From contig CALVYG010000050.1 in the NCBI GenBank assembly GCA_944372095.1, positions 1 to 62,625 of the forward strand: a DNA stretch of 62,625 bases, in the 5' to 3' direction. The notes below the pieces were generated by a model that ran no database searches, was not told the DNA's origin, and saw nothing but the letters and a program-made list of their open reading frames with translations. Positions within the stretch are counted from its first letter, which is position 1. Every line of letters begins with the position of its first letter. The position numbers and the translations under genes were made by a program. Origin of the DNA: an uncultured Clostridia bacterium (lineage in GTDB: Bacteria; Bacillota; Clostridia; Christensenellales; DTU072). Shown here one piece after another: positions 7,989 to 18,600 of this stretch.

Positions 7989-10463
7989 TCAATATCCGCG
8001 GCGTTTCAGTCTTACCAACCGCGAGTTCATTGCGAGTATCGCTATTAAAAATACGACGCAAGCTATTCCTTCGATTATCGTAAGGGCGAAAAACGTATAA
8101 ATGCCGCTGCCGGTAAATCCGCCCGCACCGGCTACGGGCAGTATTCCGTACGCTCTGCTTTTACGCAGGCGGTATTTTTTCGCAATCGAGAAATATACGC
8201 ACAATTCGATTATGAGAAGGATAAACAATATAATGCTTGTCGCGATATAAGGCGACGAGTCTTTGTCCTGCCAGATTAAAAATTTCGTGTTGGATAAATC
8301 GGCTCTGAAAACGGCGTATCCGTCTTTGACTTCGCACGGAATAAATGTTATTTTGCCGTCGGATTTTTCCACGGCGGCGGTGTAATTTCTCGTTTCGTCC
8401 GAAACGGGAATACGTATTTCCACAAAAGAGTCCTTTGCGCCTTTTATGTTTATTTCGTAAACGGCGTATACCGATTGAAGGTCGGCGGATTTTTCGTATT
8501 TTTCGGCGTACTCGGCCGTATTAAGGGTGTTTACGGTCGTTTCGACTTCCGGAAGAATTCCGCTTTCCAGTTTTATAACGGGCGAATTTCCGTCTTTTCC
8601 TGTTGCGTTTACTTTCGGATATACGGTTATCGTTTTTGTCTGAGTGTAGGAAATTGTATAATTCCCCGACGGCGAAACGAATTCCGGCGAAACGGAATAT
8701 TTTCCGCTTTCGGTTATTTCGTAACATTCCTTTTCAACCGTGCCTCTGTCGGTGAGTTTCGAATAGACGATGATAATTTCTTCTTCGTCCGTTCCGACAA
8801 ATCCGACGGCGGTATATCCGAACGAAATACTTTCGCCTTCGTCCAGTACCGGCGGGTCGGTCAGAAGGGGAAGGTCTACTATGACGGCAATAATGCGCGG
8901 CGCAATCGTGTACGTCGAGGTTTTTACGGTTGCTTCGTAACAGGGATTGCCGCTTTTGCCGCTTAATTTGTATGTCCCCGCATTTCTACCCGATTCTTTT
9001 ATCACTTCAAAAGCGACGTCTTCCGCGGTTTCGCCGTAAGGCAGCGCGGTTTCTACCGTATAAGAAGGCGTTACGAACGGGTCTCCGTAAAAACTGACCG
9101 CGGGCGATATACTTATGTCTATCGGCAGCGGCAGTACGGTGATTTCGTATTCGGCGTCGGGCGCGGTATAGTTTTGCGACGTTATTCTCGCGGTTCCTCC
9201 GAATGTTCCGATTGCTCGCGGAACGTCGGAAAAGACTATTCCGAGATTTTTACGGCTCTCGTCGAAAGCGTACGTTCCTTCGGTAAGTTCTATTTCGTAT
9301 TCGGGCGCGTTTCCGTAAAAAACGGAATCAGATATAACAGTGAAAATTATTGCTCTCGGCGCAATTTCGTGCATTGCGGTTTCATACGAAAATATATAAT
9401 TCCCGTCATTGCAGTTTGCTTCGATTTCGTATTTTCCGACGGAATACGAAGATAAGGTTATTTCTATTTCAGGAAGAGAAACGGCGGAAGTTATGCCTTC
9501 GAGCAAATAATTAAATACGGGATTTTCTCCGTAAACGCTCGCGCTGTCCGTAAACGTCGCGGTGATTTGACGGGGGGATACGGTCAATGTCCCTTTATAC
9601 AGTTTTAACGAGTAATTTTCCGAAACGAAAGATATTCCCAAACCGTAACTTCCCGCATTGCTTCCTACGGAATAATCGTCGGAAATAACGGTTTTTTCCG
9701 ATAAATCGTCAGCGCTTTCGTATCCGACGAATCCTTCGAAAATTATTTCCGAAGCAATATCGTCGTAACCGGGCAAAGTTTCGCCGTAGATTATTTCTTT
9801 ATCGGGAACAGTCGCTTTAAGCACGGCTTTTTTGATTCTGAAACTCCGATAAGCGGTGCTTTCGTTCAGCGCATAATTACCTGCGTCTTCGCCCGTTATC
9901 TTAATTATACGCGCGTGGTATTCGCCTGCGTTTACCGCAGTATTTCCGATAACGGAAAAGTCTATGCTGTCACCTTTTATTACGTTTACGGGTATCGGAT
10001 ATACGCCTTGAAGTATCCCGTTATATGTATATGCGGTTGACGCGCTGTATTCTGCCGAAAGAGGCGACGGGTGTGTCCGCCAGCTTGCGGATACCGTTGC
10101 GGGCGTGATTTTTACCGTAACGGACGCAGACGCTTCTTCTCCGTTTTCGGTTGCCGTGAAAATGTAAATTCCGCTGTCGGACACGTTTTTTACCGATAGC
10201 GAAAGCTTCGTGGAAACGGTTTCTCCGGTTTCTTCTTTCGTCCACAGGTAAGACGCCGATTCGCCGAATCCGCTGATTTTCGGGGTTATCGTACGCGCTT
10301 TTCCGTCGTAAGTGAATTCTGTCGATTGCGCTGCCGTAACGCTTTTATCGGCGGCGTCGGCACTTGTTTTTGAAGGGGTTATGCCGAAGATAACCATAAT
10401 TGCCAGTACGGCAGCGGCAAGTACGGTCGTTATTGTTCCGACGATAAGTCTTTTTGCAATCAT
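7989..10463 (-). CDS. Membrane-anchored surface protein with Ig-like and MBG repeats
   Basis: I recognise repeat types but no specific function in this 824-residue protein. Residues 5-28 are a hydrophobic signal or anchor segment. Residues ~50-118 resemble an Ig-like domain (W74, then an S-G-I-Y pattern around residues 97-100). From ~125 to ~615 there are tandem MBG-type beta repeats, marked by the 'Y-G-x-x-P' signature at ~226, 311, 383 and 459; each ends in 'A-G-x-Y' or 'G-x-Y' and a strand. The C-terminus has two transmembrane helices (~739-761 and ~789-811) around a Gly-rich loop, with basic ends. There is no LPXTG sorting signal. The start has a GGAGG ribosome site. Such proteins usually project binding or stalk domains from the cell surface. 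Confidence 0.8.
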   Translation of the reverse strand: MIAKRLIVGTITTVLAAAVLAIMVIFGITPSKTSADAADKSVTAAQSTEFTYDGKARTITPKISGFGESASYLWTKEETGETVSTKLSLSVKNVSDSGIYIFTATENGEEASASVTVKITPATVSASWRTHPSPLSAEYSASTAYTYNGILQGVYPIPVNVIKGDSIDFSVIGNTAVNAGEYHARIIKITGEDAGNYALNESTAYRSFRIKKAVLKATVPDKEIIYGETLPGYDDIASEIIFEGFVGYESADDLSEKTVISDDYSVGSNAGSYGLGISFVSENYSLKLYKGTLTVSPRQITATFTDSASVYGENPVFNYLLEGITSAVSLPEIEITLSSYSVGKYEIEANCNDGNYIFSYETAMHEIAPRAIIFTVISDSVFYGNAPEYEIELTEGTYAFDESRKNLGIVFSDVPRAIGTFGGTARITSQNYTAPDAEYEITVLPLPIDISISPAVSFYGDPFVTPSYTVETALPYGETAEDVAFEVIKESGRNAGTYKLSGKSGNPCYEATVKTSTYTIAPRIIAVIVDLPLLTDPPVLDEGESISFGYTAVGFVGTDEEEIIIVYSKLTDRGTVEKECYEITESGKYSVSPEFVSPSGNYTISYTQTKTITVYPKVNATGKDGNSPVIKLESGILPEVETTVNTLNTAEYAEKYEKSADLQSVYAVYEINIKGAKDSFVEIRIPVSDETRNYTAAVEKSDGKITFIPCEVKDGYAVFRADLSNTKFLIWQDKDSSPYIATSIILFILLIIELCVYFSIAKKYRLRKSRAYGILPVAGAGGFTGSGIYTFFALTIIEGIACVVFLIAILAMNSRLVRLKRRGY

Positions 10464-10497
10464 TTTTCCCTCCGACGCGAATTTCCGCGTGAATTTT

Positions 10498-10527
10498 ATG
10501 TTAATTTTTATTGTTTTTTACTTTCAA
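10498..10527 (-). promoter_or_regulatory. Possible promoter of the MBG-repeat gene
   Basis: Minus strand TTGAAA (10522-10527), an 18-base spacer, then TAACAT (10498-10503). The -10 is imperfect. The short leader contains the small inverted repeat ACGCG/CGCGT (10475-10479 and 10486-10490) just before the ribosome site. Confidence 0.4.
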
Positions 10528-10618
10528 TAAAAATAAATATTTTCCTTTTTTTGCACTTTCGGCTAATTTCCGATTTTTTGTTTTTTGCTGAATTTTCGGG
10601 TAAAACCGCAAACAGATT

Positions 10619-11416
10619 TTACCAGTCTTCCGTCTTGTTTGTGTTTTTCAGGTCGTCGTAAAAATCCTTGTATTTAGTGCGGAAATCCGATATTTCCGCT
10701 TCCGAAATATCGAAGGAATATTTTTCGGACGAATCGGGAACCGTCGGATTGAAATGGGGCGTTATGCCGCGTTTTTCCGCGCCGAGTATAATCGGGTAAA
10801 GCGAGTGTAAGCCGTCGGCAACCGTGACGCCGAGCGCGTCGAGTTTTTCGTCGGAAGTGTGTCCGCCGCGCAGCAGTATGCAGTCCGAGCCTATTGCTTT
10901 TGCAGTTTCGACGTCGTGCGCCGTGTCGCCGATTAACAGCGTTTTCGCTTGTGGCGGCAAAGTCGCGGCAAACGCTTTTCCGTATCCGATTTTGCCTTCC
11001 GCAAGATAGTTGTCCGTGCAGAGTACTTTTTCGAAATATCCCGCTATTCCGTATTTTTCGAGCGCCGTTTCAAGCACCGTTCTTTCGCTTGCGCTCAGTA
11101 TGTATTGACGTATGCCTTTACCTTTGAATACCGCGAGAACTTCTTTTACGTCTTTTCTTAAATGTAAGTTTCCGTTGTTTGCGGCATAGTTTCGGTTGTA
11201 TTCTTCGGCAAGAGTTTCGTAGTCGTCTTTTTCAAAAGAAAATCCGAGGTCGTTATAATAATCCCTTATCGGAAATCTGAAAACTTTCCAGTATTTTTCT
11301 TTGTCCATAAGCGGCATATTTCTTGCCGAAAGGGAAAGGTTAACGGTAGCTATGCAATAATCGACGTCGTCGAGAAGAGTGCCGTTCCAATCCCAGAAAA
11401 TATGCGTGTAATTCAT
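10619..11416 (-). CDS. HAD-family phosphatase (phosphoglycolate phosphatase-like)
   Basis: A 265-residue haloacid-dehalogenase-type hydrolase. Motif I is D9-W-N11-G-T13: the nucleophile Asp9 is present, but the usual second Asp (general acid/base) is Asn11. The cap region is helical (C1 type). 'ILSAS' supplies motif II, and 'LLIGDTAHDVETAKAIG' is motif III/IV with the metal-binding acidic residues. After the core there is a ~60-residue charged C-terminal extension (from about residue 205) with no recognisable motif. It would dephosphorylate a small metabolite; the substrate is unknown. It lies nine bases after the SLOG gene and is probably co-transcribed with it. Confidence 0.85.
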   Translation of the reverse strand: MNYTHIFWDWNGTLLDDVDYCIATVNLSLSARNMPLMDKEKYWKVFRFPIRDYYNDLGFSFEKDDYETLAEEYNRNYAANNGNLHLRKDVKEVLAVFKGKGIRQYILSASERTVLETALEKYGIAGYFEKVLCTDNYLAEGKIGYGKAFAATLPPQAKTLLIGDTAHDVETAKAIGSDCILLRGGHTSDEKLDALGVTVADGLHSLYPIILGAEKRGITPHFNPTVPDSSEKYSFDISEAEISDFRTKYKDFYDDLKNTNKTEDW

Positions 11417-11425
11417 TTGTTTAAG

Positions 11426-11986
11426 TCAGTCCTTTATTCCGTTGTATACGGTATCGTACATTTCGAGTTTTTCATTAATGAGCGCGACGGCTTCCTCCGC
11501 GGTGTTGACCGGATAAACCTTGTCCTCGGGAACGGAAGGATAACGAACCCTCGAATCGACGCGTTTTCCCGCAAGTTCAGCCGACCAACCGTCGACGTTT
11601 GCAAACCCGACGATAAGCCTTTTAAGCGCCCAGGCGGAAGCAATCTCGCTGAGTGTTCCCGCTCCGCCTCCCACGGCTATCACCGCGTCGGCGTTTGCGA
11701 CTATAACGTTGCGGTATATATCGAGTCCCGTCGCAATCACGACGTCGGCGTACCTGCTTGCCGCCGTTCTGTCAAACGACGGGACGATTGCCACGGTGTC
11801 TCCTTCGCGGTAATTCTTTGCGGATTTCGCTCCCCTGAACGCCGCGTTCATTACGCCTTTCAATCCTCCGCTCTGAACTCTGTACCCGTTTTCAACGAGA
11901 AGTTTTCCCGTTTCAAACGCCAGTTTCTCTTTCAATCCGCCTTCTTCTATTGCCGCGTCTCCGATGACGGCTATTATTTTCTTCAT
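11426..11986 (-). CDS. SLOG-fold nucleotide-binding protein (TIGR00725/LOG-like)
   Basis: This 186-residue Rossmann-like protein belongs to the SLOG superfamily, which includes LOG cytokinin-activating lyases and DprA. The visible motifs are 'SGGLKGVM' at 39-46 and 'VGGGAGTLSE' at 105-114. The latter is the GGGxGT-x-x-E phosphate-binding and catalytic motif of LOG-type proteins. In characterised LOGs this fold cleaves ribose phosphate from nucleotides; the TIGR00725 branch itself has no settled function. An AGGAG ribosome site lies ~9 bases before ATG. A TATAAT box is seen at 12038-12043 (minus), but its -35 is poor. It heads a two-gene unit with the HAD phosphatase, which suggests nucleotide or sugar-phosphate housekeeping. 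Confidence 0.82.
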   Translation of the reverse strand: MKKIIAVIGDAAIEEGGLKEKLAFETGKLLVENGYRVQSGGLKGVMNAAFRGAKSAKNYREGDTVAIVPSFDRTAASRYADVVIATGLDIYRNVIVANADAVIAVGGGAGTLSEIASAWALKRLIVGFANVDGWSAELAGKRVDSRVRYPSVPEDKVYPVNTAEEAVALINEKLEMYDTVYNGIKD

Positions 11987-12280
11987 AATTTTATCGCTCC
12001 TTTTTCCCGATTCGGAATTTTTTACGGGTGTACGAATATTATATCCTCCGTATACGCTTTTATAATCTTAAACCCGCTATTTCTTCGGTTTTTTTGTCTG
12101 TCGTGCGGTTCCGTACTTTTTGTGGGTATGCGGTTTTAACGTTGATTTCCGCCGTCTCCGCCGATTGCCCGTTTTTATTCCATAACATTTTTACAAAGTT
12201 CCGTATCCATAATTACGCCATAAGGGCTTCTTTAATCGCATTTATCCGACATTGCAGAAGCTTAATTTCTAGTCTGTAAA

Positions 12281-12325
12281 ACCGGGATTGTCGTTTTTGG
12301 CGCCGTTACCGGGATTGTCGTTTTT
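12281..12325. repeat. Two-copy 27-base-period tandem repeat
   Basis: ACCGGGATTGTCGTTTTT occurs at 12281-12298 and again, identical, at 12308-12325. The nine bases between copies are unrelated. No function is evident. Confidence 0.7.
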
Positions 12326-12518
12326 TCGGCTTTTTGGATATATTTTTTCTCTTTTCAACCTATGATAAACCATTCTTTCCGCGCTGTCAAGCGAGGCGGC
12401 TGCGCCTGCGGCATAAGAGATTTTTTGCGTTTTTTATCGGCATAAGTTTAAGGTTGCGGAAAGCGGGCGGCACGAGGCTTAATTTTGCCTTAAATATTAT
12501 AAATAATAAAATAGAACA

Positions 12519-12547
12519 TTGACTTTCGGCTGTGCGTACGCTATAAT
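12519..12547 (+). promoter_or_regulatory. Strong sigma-A promoter of the giant lipoprotein gene
   Basis: TTGACT (12519-12524), a 17-base spacer and a perfect TATAAT (12542-12547). The transcription start should fall near 12554, about 20 bases before the 19-codon leader ORF and ~76 bases before the giant gene. This is one of the best-matched promoters in the window, so the giant gene is likely to be expressed. Confidence 0.85.
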
Positions 12548-12573
12548 GTGAGTGCGAAGAATAAGGGGTAACT

Positions 12574-12633
12574 ATGCTCTTTTTGCTTTTTGAGCGGTTG
12601 CCTTATGAAAAGAAAAACGGAGAACGGCCATGA
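12574..12633 (+). CDS. 19-residue leader ORF overlapping the giant gene start
   Basis: An ATG with an AAGGGG ribosome site five bases upstream (12563-12568) opens a 19-codon frame reading MLFLLFERLPYEKKNGERP. It ends at TGA 12631-12633. That stop overlaps the ATG of the giant gene (12630) as ATGA, the classic geometry of translational coupling. The giant gene's own GGAGA site (12619-12623) lies inside this ORF. The peptide has a hydrophobic start and a charged end, too short to be a signal peptide. It could set the translation level of the downstream gene. Conservation is unknown. Confidence 0.5.
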   Translation: MLFLLFERLPYEKKNGERP

Positions 12634-15600
12634 AAACAAAATCTAAAAATCTCTTCAAAATCTTCCTGCTCCTTGTGTGCGTGCTGCTTGCGCTGAGTCT
12701 TGTAGCGTGTTCGGAGCGTCAAAAAACCGATGAGGTTGACCCCAATAAACCGATAGGCGGCGACGACAACAAGGTTCAGCCTCTGACGATGTCTCAGAGC
12801 GAAGCCTTCGCCTATATCAAGGAGTCGATGCAATACCTCGACCAGGAAGTATACGTGGACCCGGAATGGCTTTGTATCAACACAATGCTGGAATTCCAGT
12901 ACCATTCCTATGAAAAATCCGGAGCTACATATACCACCGACCCGAAACAGCTTGTCGAGTATTCTTTAAGCATCATGGCCAATATTTCTCTTAAAGATAA
13001 CAGTCAGAGCGTCGTTTTCATCGAACTCAGCGATATAAACAAAGGCGCCGTTCTTTTAGGCCTTTATTATTACAGTTCCACTACATATGTTTCAATCGGC
13101 ACGAAAAAATTCTACACCGAGCAAATCAATATGACCAGAATCGGACAGGAGCTGGTTTCCCTGCTCAAAATGGGTACCGCCGACGAAACCGATATTCCCG
13201 AATTTCTCGGGAACGCTTTGCAGGCGAATATCGATATCGACGCCATCAAACAGTATACGTCGATTATCTGGATGGTTCTGTTTAATTCCGAATATGTGGT
13301 GTCGTATTCCGACGATAAATATACATACACCGATTCCGTCGACGGAAGGGAACAGACGGTTACCGTTCCGAAATATCAGTACGTGAACGAATATCTTAAC
13401 GCCGATATGATTCTCGGAATGATATCGTCGGGAAGAATCAGCCTTCTGGGGGTTATAGACATAGAACTTTCCTGGGAAGCGTTCGGATTACCTAATCTCG
13501 ACCACATTTTACAGGATACAATCGGATTCGGGCTTGTCGATATCATAGAAAAAGACTGGCCGAGCGTGACTTTCGCGTTAAAAGCCATTACCGAAATGCA
13601 ACCCGTCGTGCTCCCCGGAGACAAGAGAACGGGATATAAATACGTCTTTAACGGAATGGGAATAGACATTACCACCGATACGGGAGAATTCGACGTGTTT
13701 ATCTCGGCAACGCCTTTGGTGATGGAAGTATGCAACGAAAAACGCGTTTCCATTTCTCTTGCCGGGTATAACCTCGGCGAAGGCGGAAAAGGGACTACTT
13801 ACACGGAAGGAAGTCTTACCAATATCGAAGCCAATATGCAGATAGCCGTAGACAACGATTCGGCGGAAGACGACGTGCTTACTCTGACGAAACTGATGGG
13901 GAACATTCTCGACCTCGGCGCAATAGGGGAAATTCCGATTGTCGTAGGCGGAGGAACGAGTTACGTTCTCGATTTGGGAATTGCGGCAAGTCTCGATTTG
14001 TTCGACAATTCAAATAACTATGCGAAAATTAAATTAGGGTATAACGACCGCGAAGTGTTTGCCGTATACCTTGTGCCCGACCTCAACAATACCGTTATAG
14101 ACGGCGGTGCCGAGGTTAAAATCCTTAATACGATATATTTTGATTTCCATAATCTTAAAAGCGGCGGACAGCCGTTCCTGCCGAACACCAAACTTTCGGC
14201 ATTAGACCTTACGAAGAGTCTGTCGGGGCTTATCGGAGAAGAGATTATGACGTTTATCGACCCGTACCGGGGGGATACCACGGCTTCACGAAACGCCGCT
14301 TCCAACGCGTCGAGCGTTGAGATTACCGAGCCGTTAGGCGTAGACGTTATGGCGTTGATTGAACTGCTTATTTCCGAAAAAGCTCAGCCCGATGAAAACG
14401 GCAGATATAAATATCTGAATCTTCCCAAGAGGGACGGTTCGAGTATTTTCTCTATAAATCTCGATAACTACGCGTTAAATACCGTGGCGTCGATGTTTGT
14501 CGGCGGAATGACTCTCGTGGAAGAGGACGACGGTACTTTGCATTACGAAAACGGTATCGGACTTAAACAGGTTGCTCTGTCGATTGATTTCAAGAATCCG
14601 CTCAGTTCGATTAAACTCGGCGTCGACGTTACGGAGAACACTTCTCTTGCGGTAAGTATCGGCTCGCAGAACGAGGACGGCACTTATAATACGGGAATCG
14701 GATATTTCGAACGTCCCGATTTCGATTTCTCGGCGCTCGGACTTGACGAAAATCTCGAAGTGCCGGATGCAGACGAAGCTACTATGCTTCGCGGAGAATA
14801 TCAGGAATTGAGTAAAACCCTCGCTTATGCCGTTGCGCTGTCGGGAAGTTTCGCCCTCGGCGCGGACGAAGGTACTTCGCTTAATCTCGATTCGGTTATG
14901 GCGTATCTTACCGAAAACGTTTTTGCTCAGATGGGTATAAACCTTGGAAAACTCTATGCGTCGGTGGGAATCGAAAGCGGAAGCGAACTCAGGATAGGGT
15001 ACGAAATTCAGGTCGCTACTTCTCTTGTCAATCTCGGGTCCACGTCGGCGGTTATCGACTTGTATTTCCTTGAAAGAGACGGGACGAAAATCGACGAAAC
15101 TCCGTTCCTTGAAGTTTATTATACGAGCAGAGACGATACTCTTTATATAAACACACAGGTCAATGCCGAAAGGGATATGACTTATCAGCTTAATAACGCT
15201 TTGGGAGTTACCAACATCATCGAAGGGTCGATTCCTAAACTCAGTATCAAAAACACGGGAATAGCCGCAATGCTCGAAGGGCAGGGATTCGATATAACGA
15301 GTCTGTTTACCTATCTCGGCGTTATCGGGTACGAAAAGGACGAAAGTACGGAAGCTCAAGGAAAGGCATTCTATCTCAACGACGATTTGCTTACGCTTGG
15401 CGACGACGGGGAAAGTATAGAAGTTAAAGAAGAAGAAAATTCGATTCTGAGCCTCGTTGCGGGAATGGTGTCTTCCGTTACGATACAGGACGGCGCGCTC
15501 GGAGTCATTGTCAACAGAGACATCTTTGCCGTCGTTCTCGGTATGGCGGGGCTTATGATTGAAGGGTCGCTGCCCGAAGTCGACGGGTCGCTTTATCTCC

Positions 15601-18600
15601 ATCTCGGAACGGAACATGCCGTTAACGAAAACGGAGAAAAGCTTTATCAGCTTGCCGACGGAACGATTTATACCGTTCGCGACGGTCAAGGCGTAACCGA
15701 AGACGGACAAATTATTGATATTTCCACGCTTACGCTCAACGAAAAACTTAAAGACAGAGAGTTTGTCAGAGCGCATGTCGGTATTATCGATTATGCCGAC
15801 GTTAAAAAGGAATTCTTTTATATTGACCTCGTACTCATCGATACCGTTAATATTTCGAGAACGGACGCGGTCAGCCTTAAAGGAACGTTCGCGGAAACCG
15901 ATTATACCCCGATAGACGAATGGGCGGCAAATCTCGAAGTTTCCGTTAATCTCGAACTTGAACTTGCCGTGAGCGCTGCCGAAGATGAAAAAGAATGGGA
16001 TAAAATTTACGATATTCTTACGGAGCTTGTAGGAAGCGACGCCATCGCCGATTTCGACGCGCTTTTAAGAACGCTTATAGTAAGATTTTATAACGATTAT
16101 CTCGCGACGACGGCAGGAAACGGCGTGCAGGGGCTTGCTCTCGGCGTGGCGATTAAGGGAACTATCAATATCGCCGATATTTTCAACAGCGAAATCAGCG
16201 TCGTTATCTTTGATAAGGCTTCTCCCGACGGTTCGGGATTCATCGCTTCCGACGGCGGACAATACGAAGTCGTTATAGGCGTCTACCTTAAAGACAACCA
16301 GGCGTTTGTCGATTTAAGCTATCTCGGAGTGGACCTTCTCAGTATTTCCGACGTGAGAAACACTTATAACAGTATCCGTGCCGCTCAGTTTGACCTTGCG
16401 TGGTCGGAGACATATGTTTCCGACGCGTCCACGGGTGCGGAAATTTATGCTTACATGGAAGAAGAAGCGTTCCTTGACGAAGCTTACAGGCAAGAGATGC
16501 TTTCGTATTTCCTCTCGTCGCAGTACACGCAGTACAGGGATACTGTCGGTGCCGGCGCAGGTTATTACGAATCCAACTTCCCCACGGCGACTTATAAATA
16601 CATTGTTTGGAACGAGAGAATTCTTCAAGCCGCGGAAAACGAGGACGACAGGGATTATTCCAGACTTTATTACGGAAATTTAAGAGAACATTACGGAATT
16701 TATCTCTATCTTGTTACCGAACTCAATAAATATTTTATCGCGACGACGAACGACAATACGTTGAAACTGTTGCCGGGATATGACCATTACGAAGTGCTTT
16801 CCGACGGTACCATAAGAATTTACGAAGACGAAAGTTCATATTTGTCGGTTTCGCCTATATTGAGGGAAGGTACGATGGTGAGAATAAACATAGCCGATTT
16901 GCAGGATAAAATGGAAACAAACAGTTACGGCGAATCGGAATTTGTTTACGACCTTTTCGAAGCGAAAATCAAGGCGAATACCTTTGACGGATATAACGAA
17001 TACATCGCCAAATACGTCGGATATTGGAATGCCACGAGAGGAAAAAATACCGGCGCCGACGCATTTATGAATAATGCGTATCAGGAAAACGTGGCGGCAA
17101 AGAAAGAATATTTCAGACAGCTTTATCTTAATTCGGGTGAATATATAACCGATTTAAGCGAACTTTCCACTCAGATAGTAAACCAATTACGCGCGCTCGG
17201 AGGAGATTATGCGACAATGACGGTCGCGGAAATAAGAGCGAGCCGCGAATATGCTGAAAGATATGAGAAAGCGGCGGTTAAACTCGTCGACGATTATGTG
17301 GCGGCTGAATCTGCCGCCGCGGGATTTGACAGCGGGTATAGTGACAGCATCATTGCGTTCACGATGTTGTCGATTATGAATACGAGAACCATGGCAAACA
17401 ATGCCGTTTACACCGAAACCGCGTCTTATGCGGCGGTTATGGAAAACAGAAGCGAAGAGCTTGCTCCGTCCAATGCGGCAACGATTATCGGTCCGGACAA
17501 ACCCGGGAAAAAATCATACCTCACCGACGAAGGCGCTATCGCGCTTCAACTCGTCTTCAATAAAGGTAAAATTACCTTTGAACTCGTTGAAGAAGTAATT
17601 AACGCGGTTATAACCGGATTGGGATATGCCGAACTCGGAGAATTGCTCGAAATAAATTATCTCGGATTGGGCGTTGACGTCAGCGCGGGATTAAAACTCG
17701 ACTTTATGCTTCAAATGGGTGAAATTTATTCTCTCAGTTTAAGTATCAAAAATCTCGAAGTCAGCGTTGACCCGGAAGAAAGGGATAAATACGAAGTTGT
17801 AATAAACGAAGAATTTGACGAAGAAGGAATGGTCGGTATTCCGGACGCGCTTTACGTTGAGGCGTCAATCGGGCTTACCCTTCAAAACGTAGTGGACCGT
17901 CTTGCGGAAGAAGCGGGGGAAACGGCAACCACCGATTATGACCTTACGGCGCTTCTTAACAGATTCCTCAGTAATTCCAACTTCAAATCGGAAGAATTGG
18001 AAAGTATTTATAACGAAATATTGACGAGAAATCCGAATACTGAAGAAGTAACGCTTAAAAAGGCTGCGTGGGACGAAGTTTACAGCAGATATTCGGGAGC
18101 GAATCTTACGGAGGAAGAACAGGCTCAGAAAGCCGAAATGGACGCCGTGTTCGCGGAAACGTGGGAGACCATCAATGCCGAAAAGATAAAAGACAACGAA
18201 GCTTATATCAATATCGTTTACGGCGACGCGACGCATTATGCGCTGAGCTGGGACAGTCTTCTGTCGGGTTCGGTTAAAGTCGACCTTAACGAACTGGGTA
18301 TCGAGTTCTTCCTTCAACTTTTCGACAACATAAACGCTACGCTGTTTATCGACGCGGAAGCGTGGATTGATATAAACAATATTTATTCGAGTTCGTTGAA
18401 AGTTTCCATAAAGAGATGGATAGGGTCGGAAAACGACTATATCATAGACGAAAATCTCGATATTACCGAAATTCTTACCAACGACGAAAAACGTGCGCTT
18501 TCGGAAGAAGTGTTCGTGTTCTATTACGACGGGTCGGTAAATACAAGTTATAACGAATTCCGCGGAGCCGTGTATATAGATACGGATATATTCGGAGTGG

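Larger units (their letters stand above)
11987..12629. other. 643-base intergenic region between divergent units
   Basis: Between the minus-strand SLOG gene and the giant plus-strand gene I see no convincing conserved ORF apart from the 19-codon leader at 12574. The stretch holds a weak minus-strand promoter near 12038-12066, a tandem repeat at 12281-12325, several T-runs, and the consensus promoter at 12519-12547. The plus-strand ORFs of 60-83 codons here lack ribosome sites and have unbiased composition. Confidence 0.6.

Noticed and set aside
12028..12522. Plus-strand ORFs of 83 and 62 codons in the intergenic region before the giant gene
   Set aside because: No ribosome site, no codon bias and no recognisable protein pattern.
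14475..15776. 433-codon minus-strand ORF and dozens of other minus-strand ORFs (60-350 codons) beneath the giant gene
   Set aside because: They are antisense shadows of a strongly biased coding frame; they lack ribosome sites and show basic, Arg/Phe-rich composition typical of reverse-frame translation.
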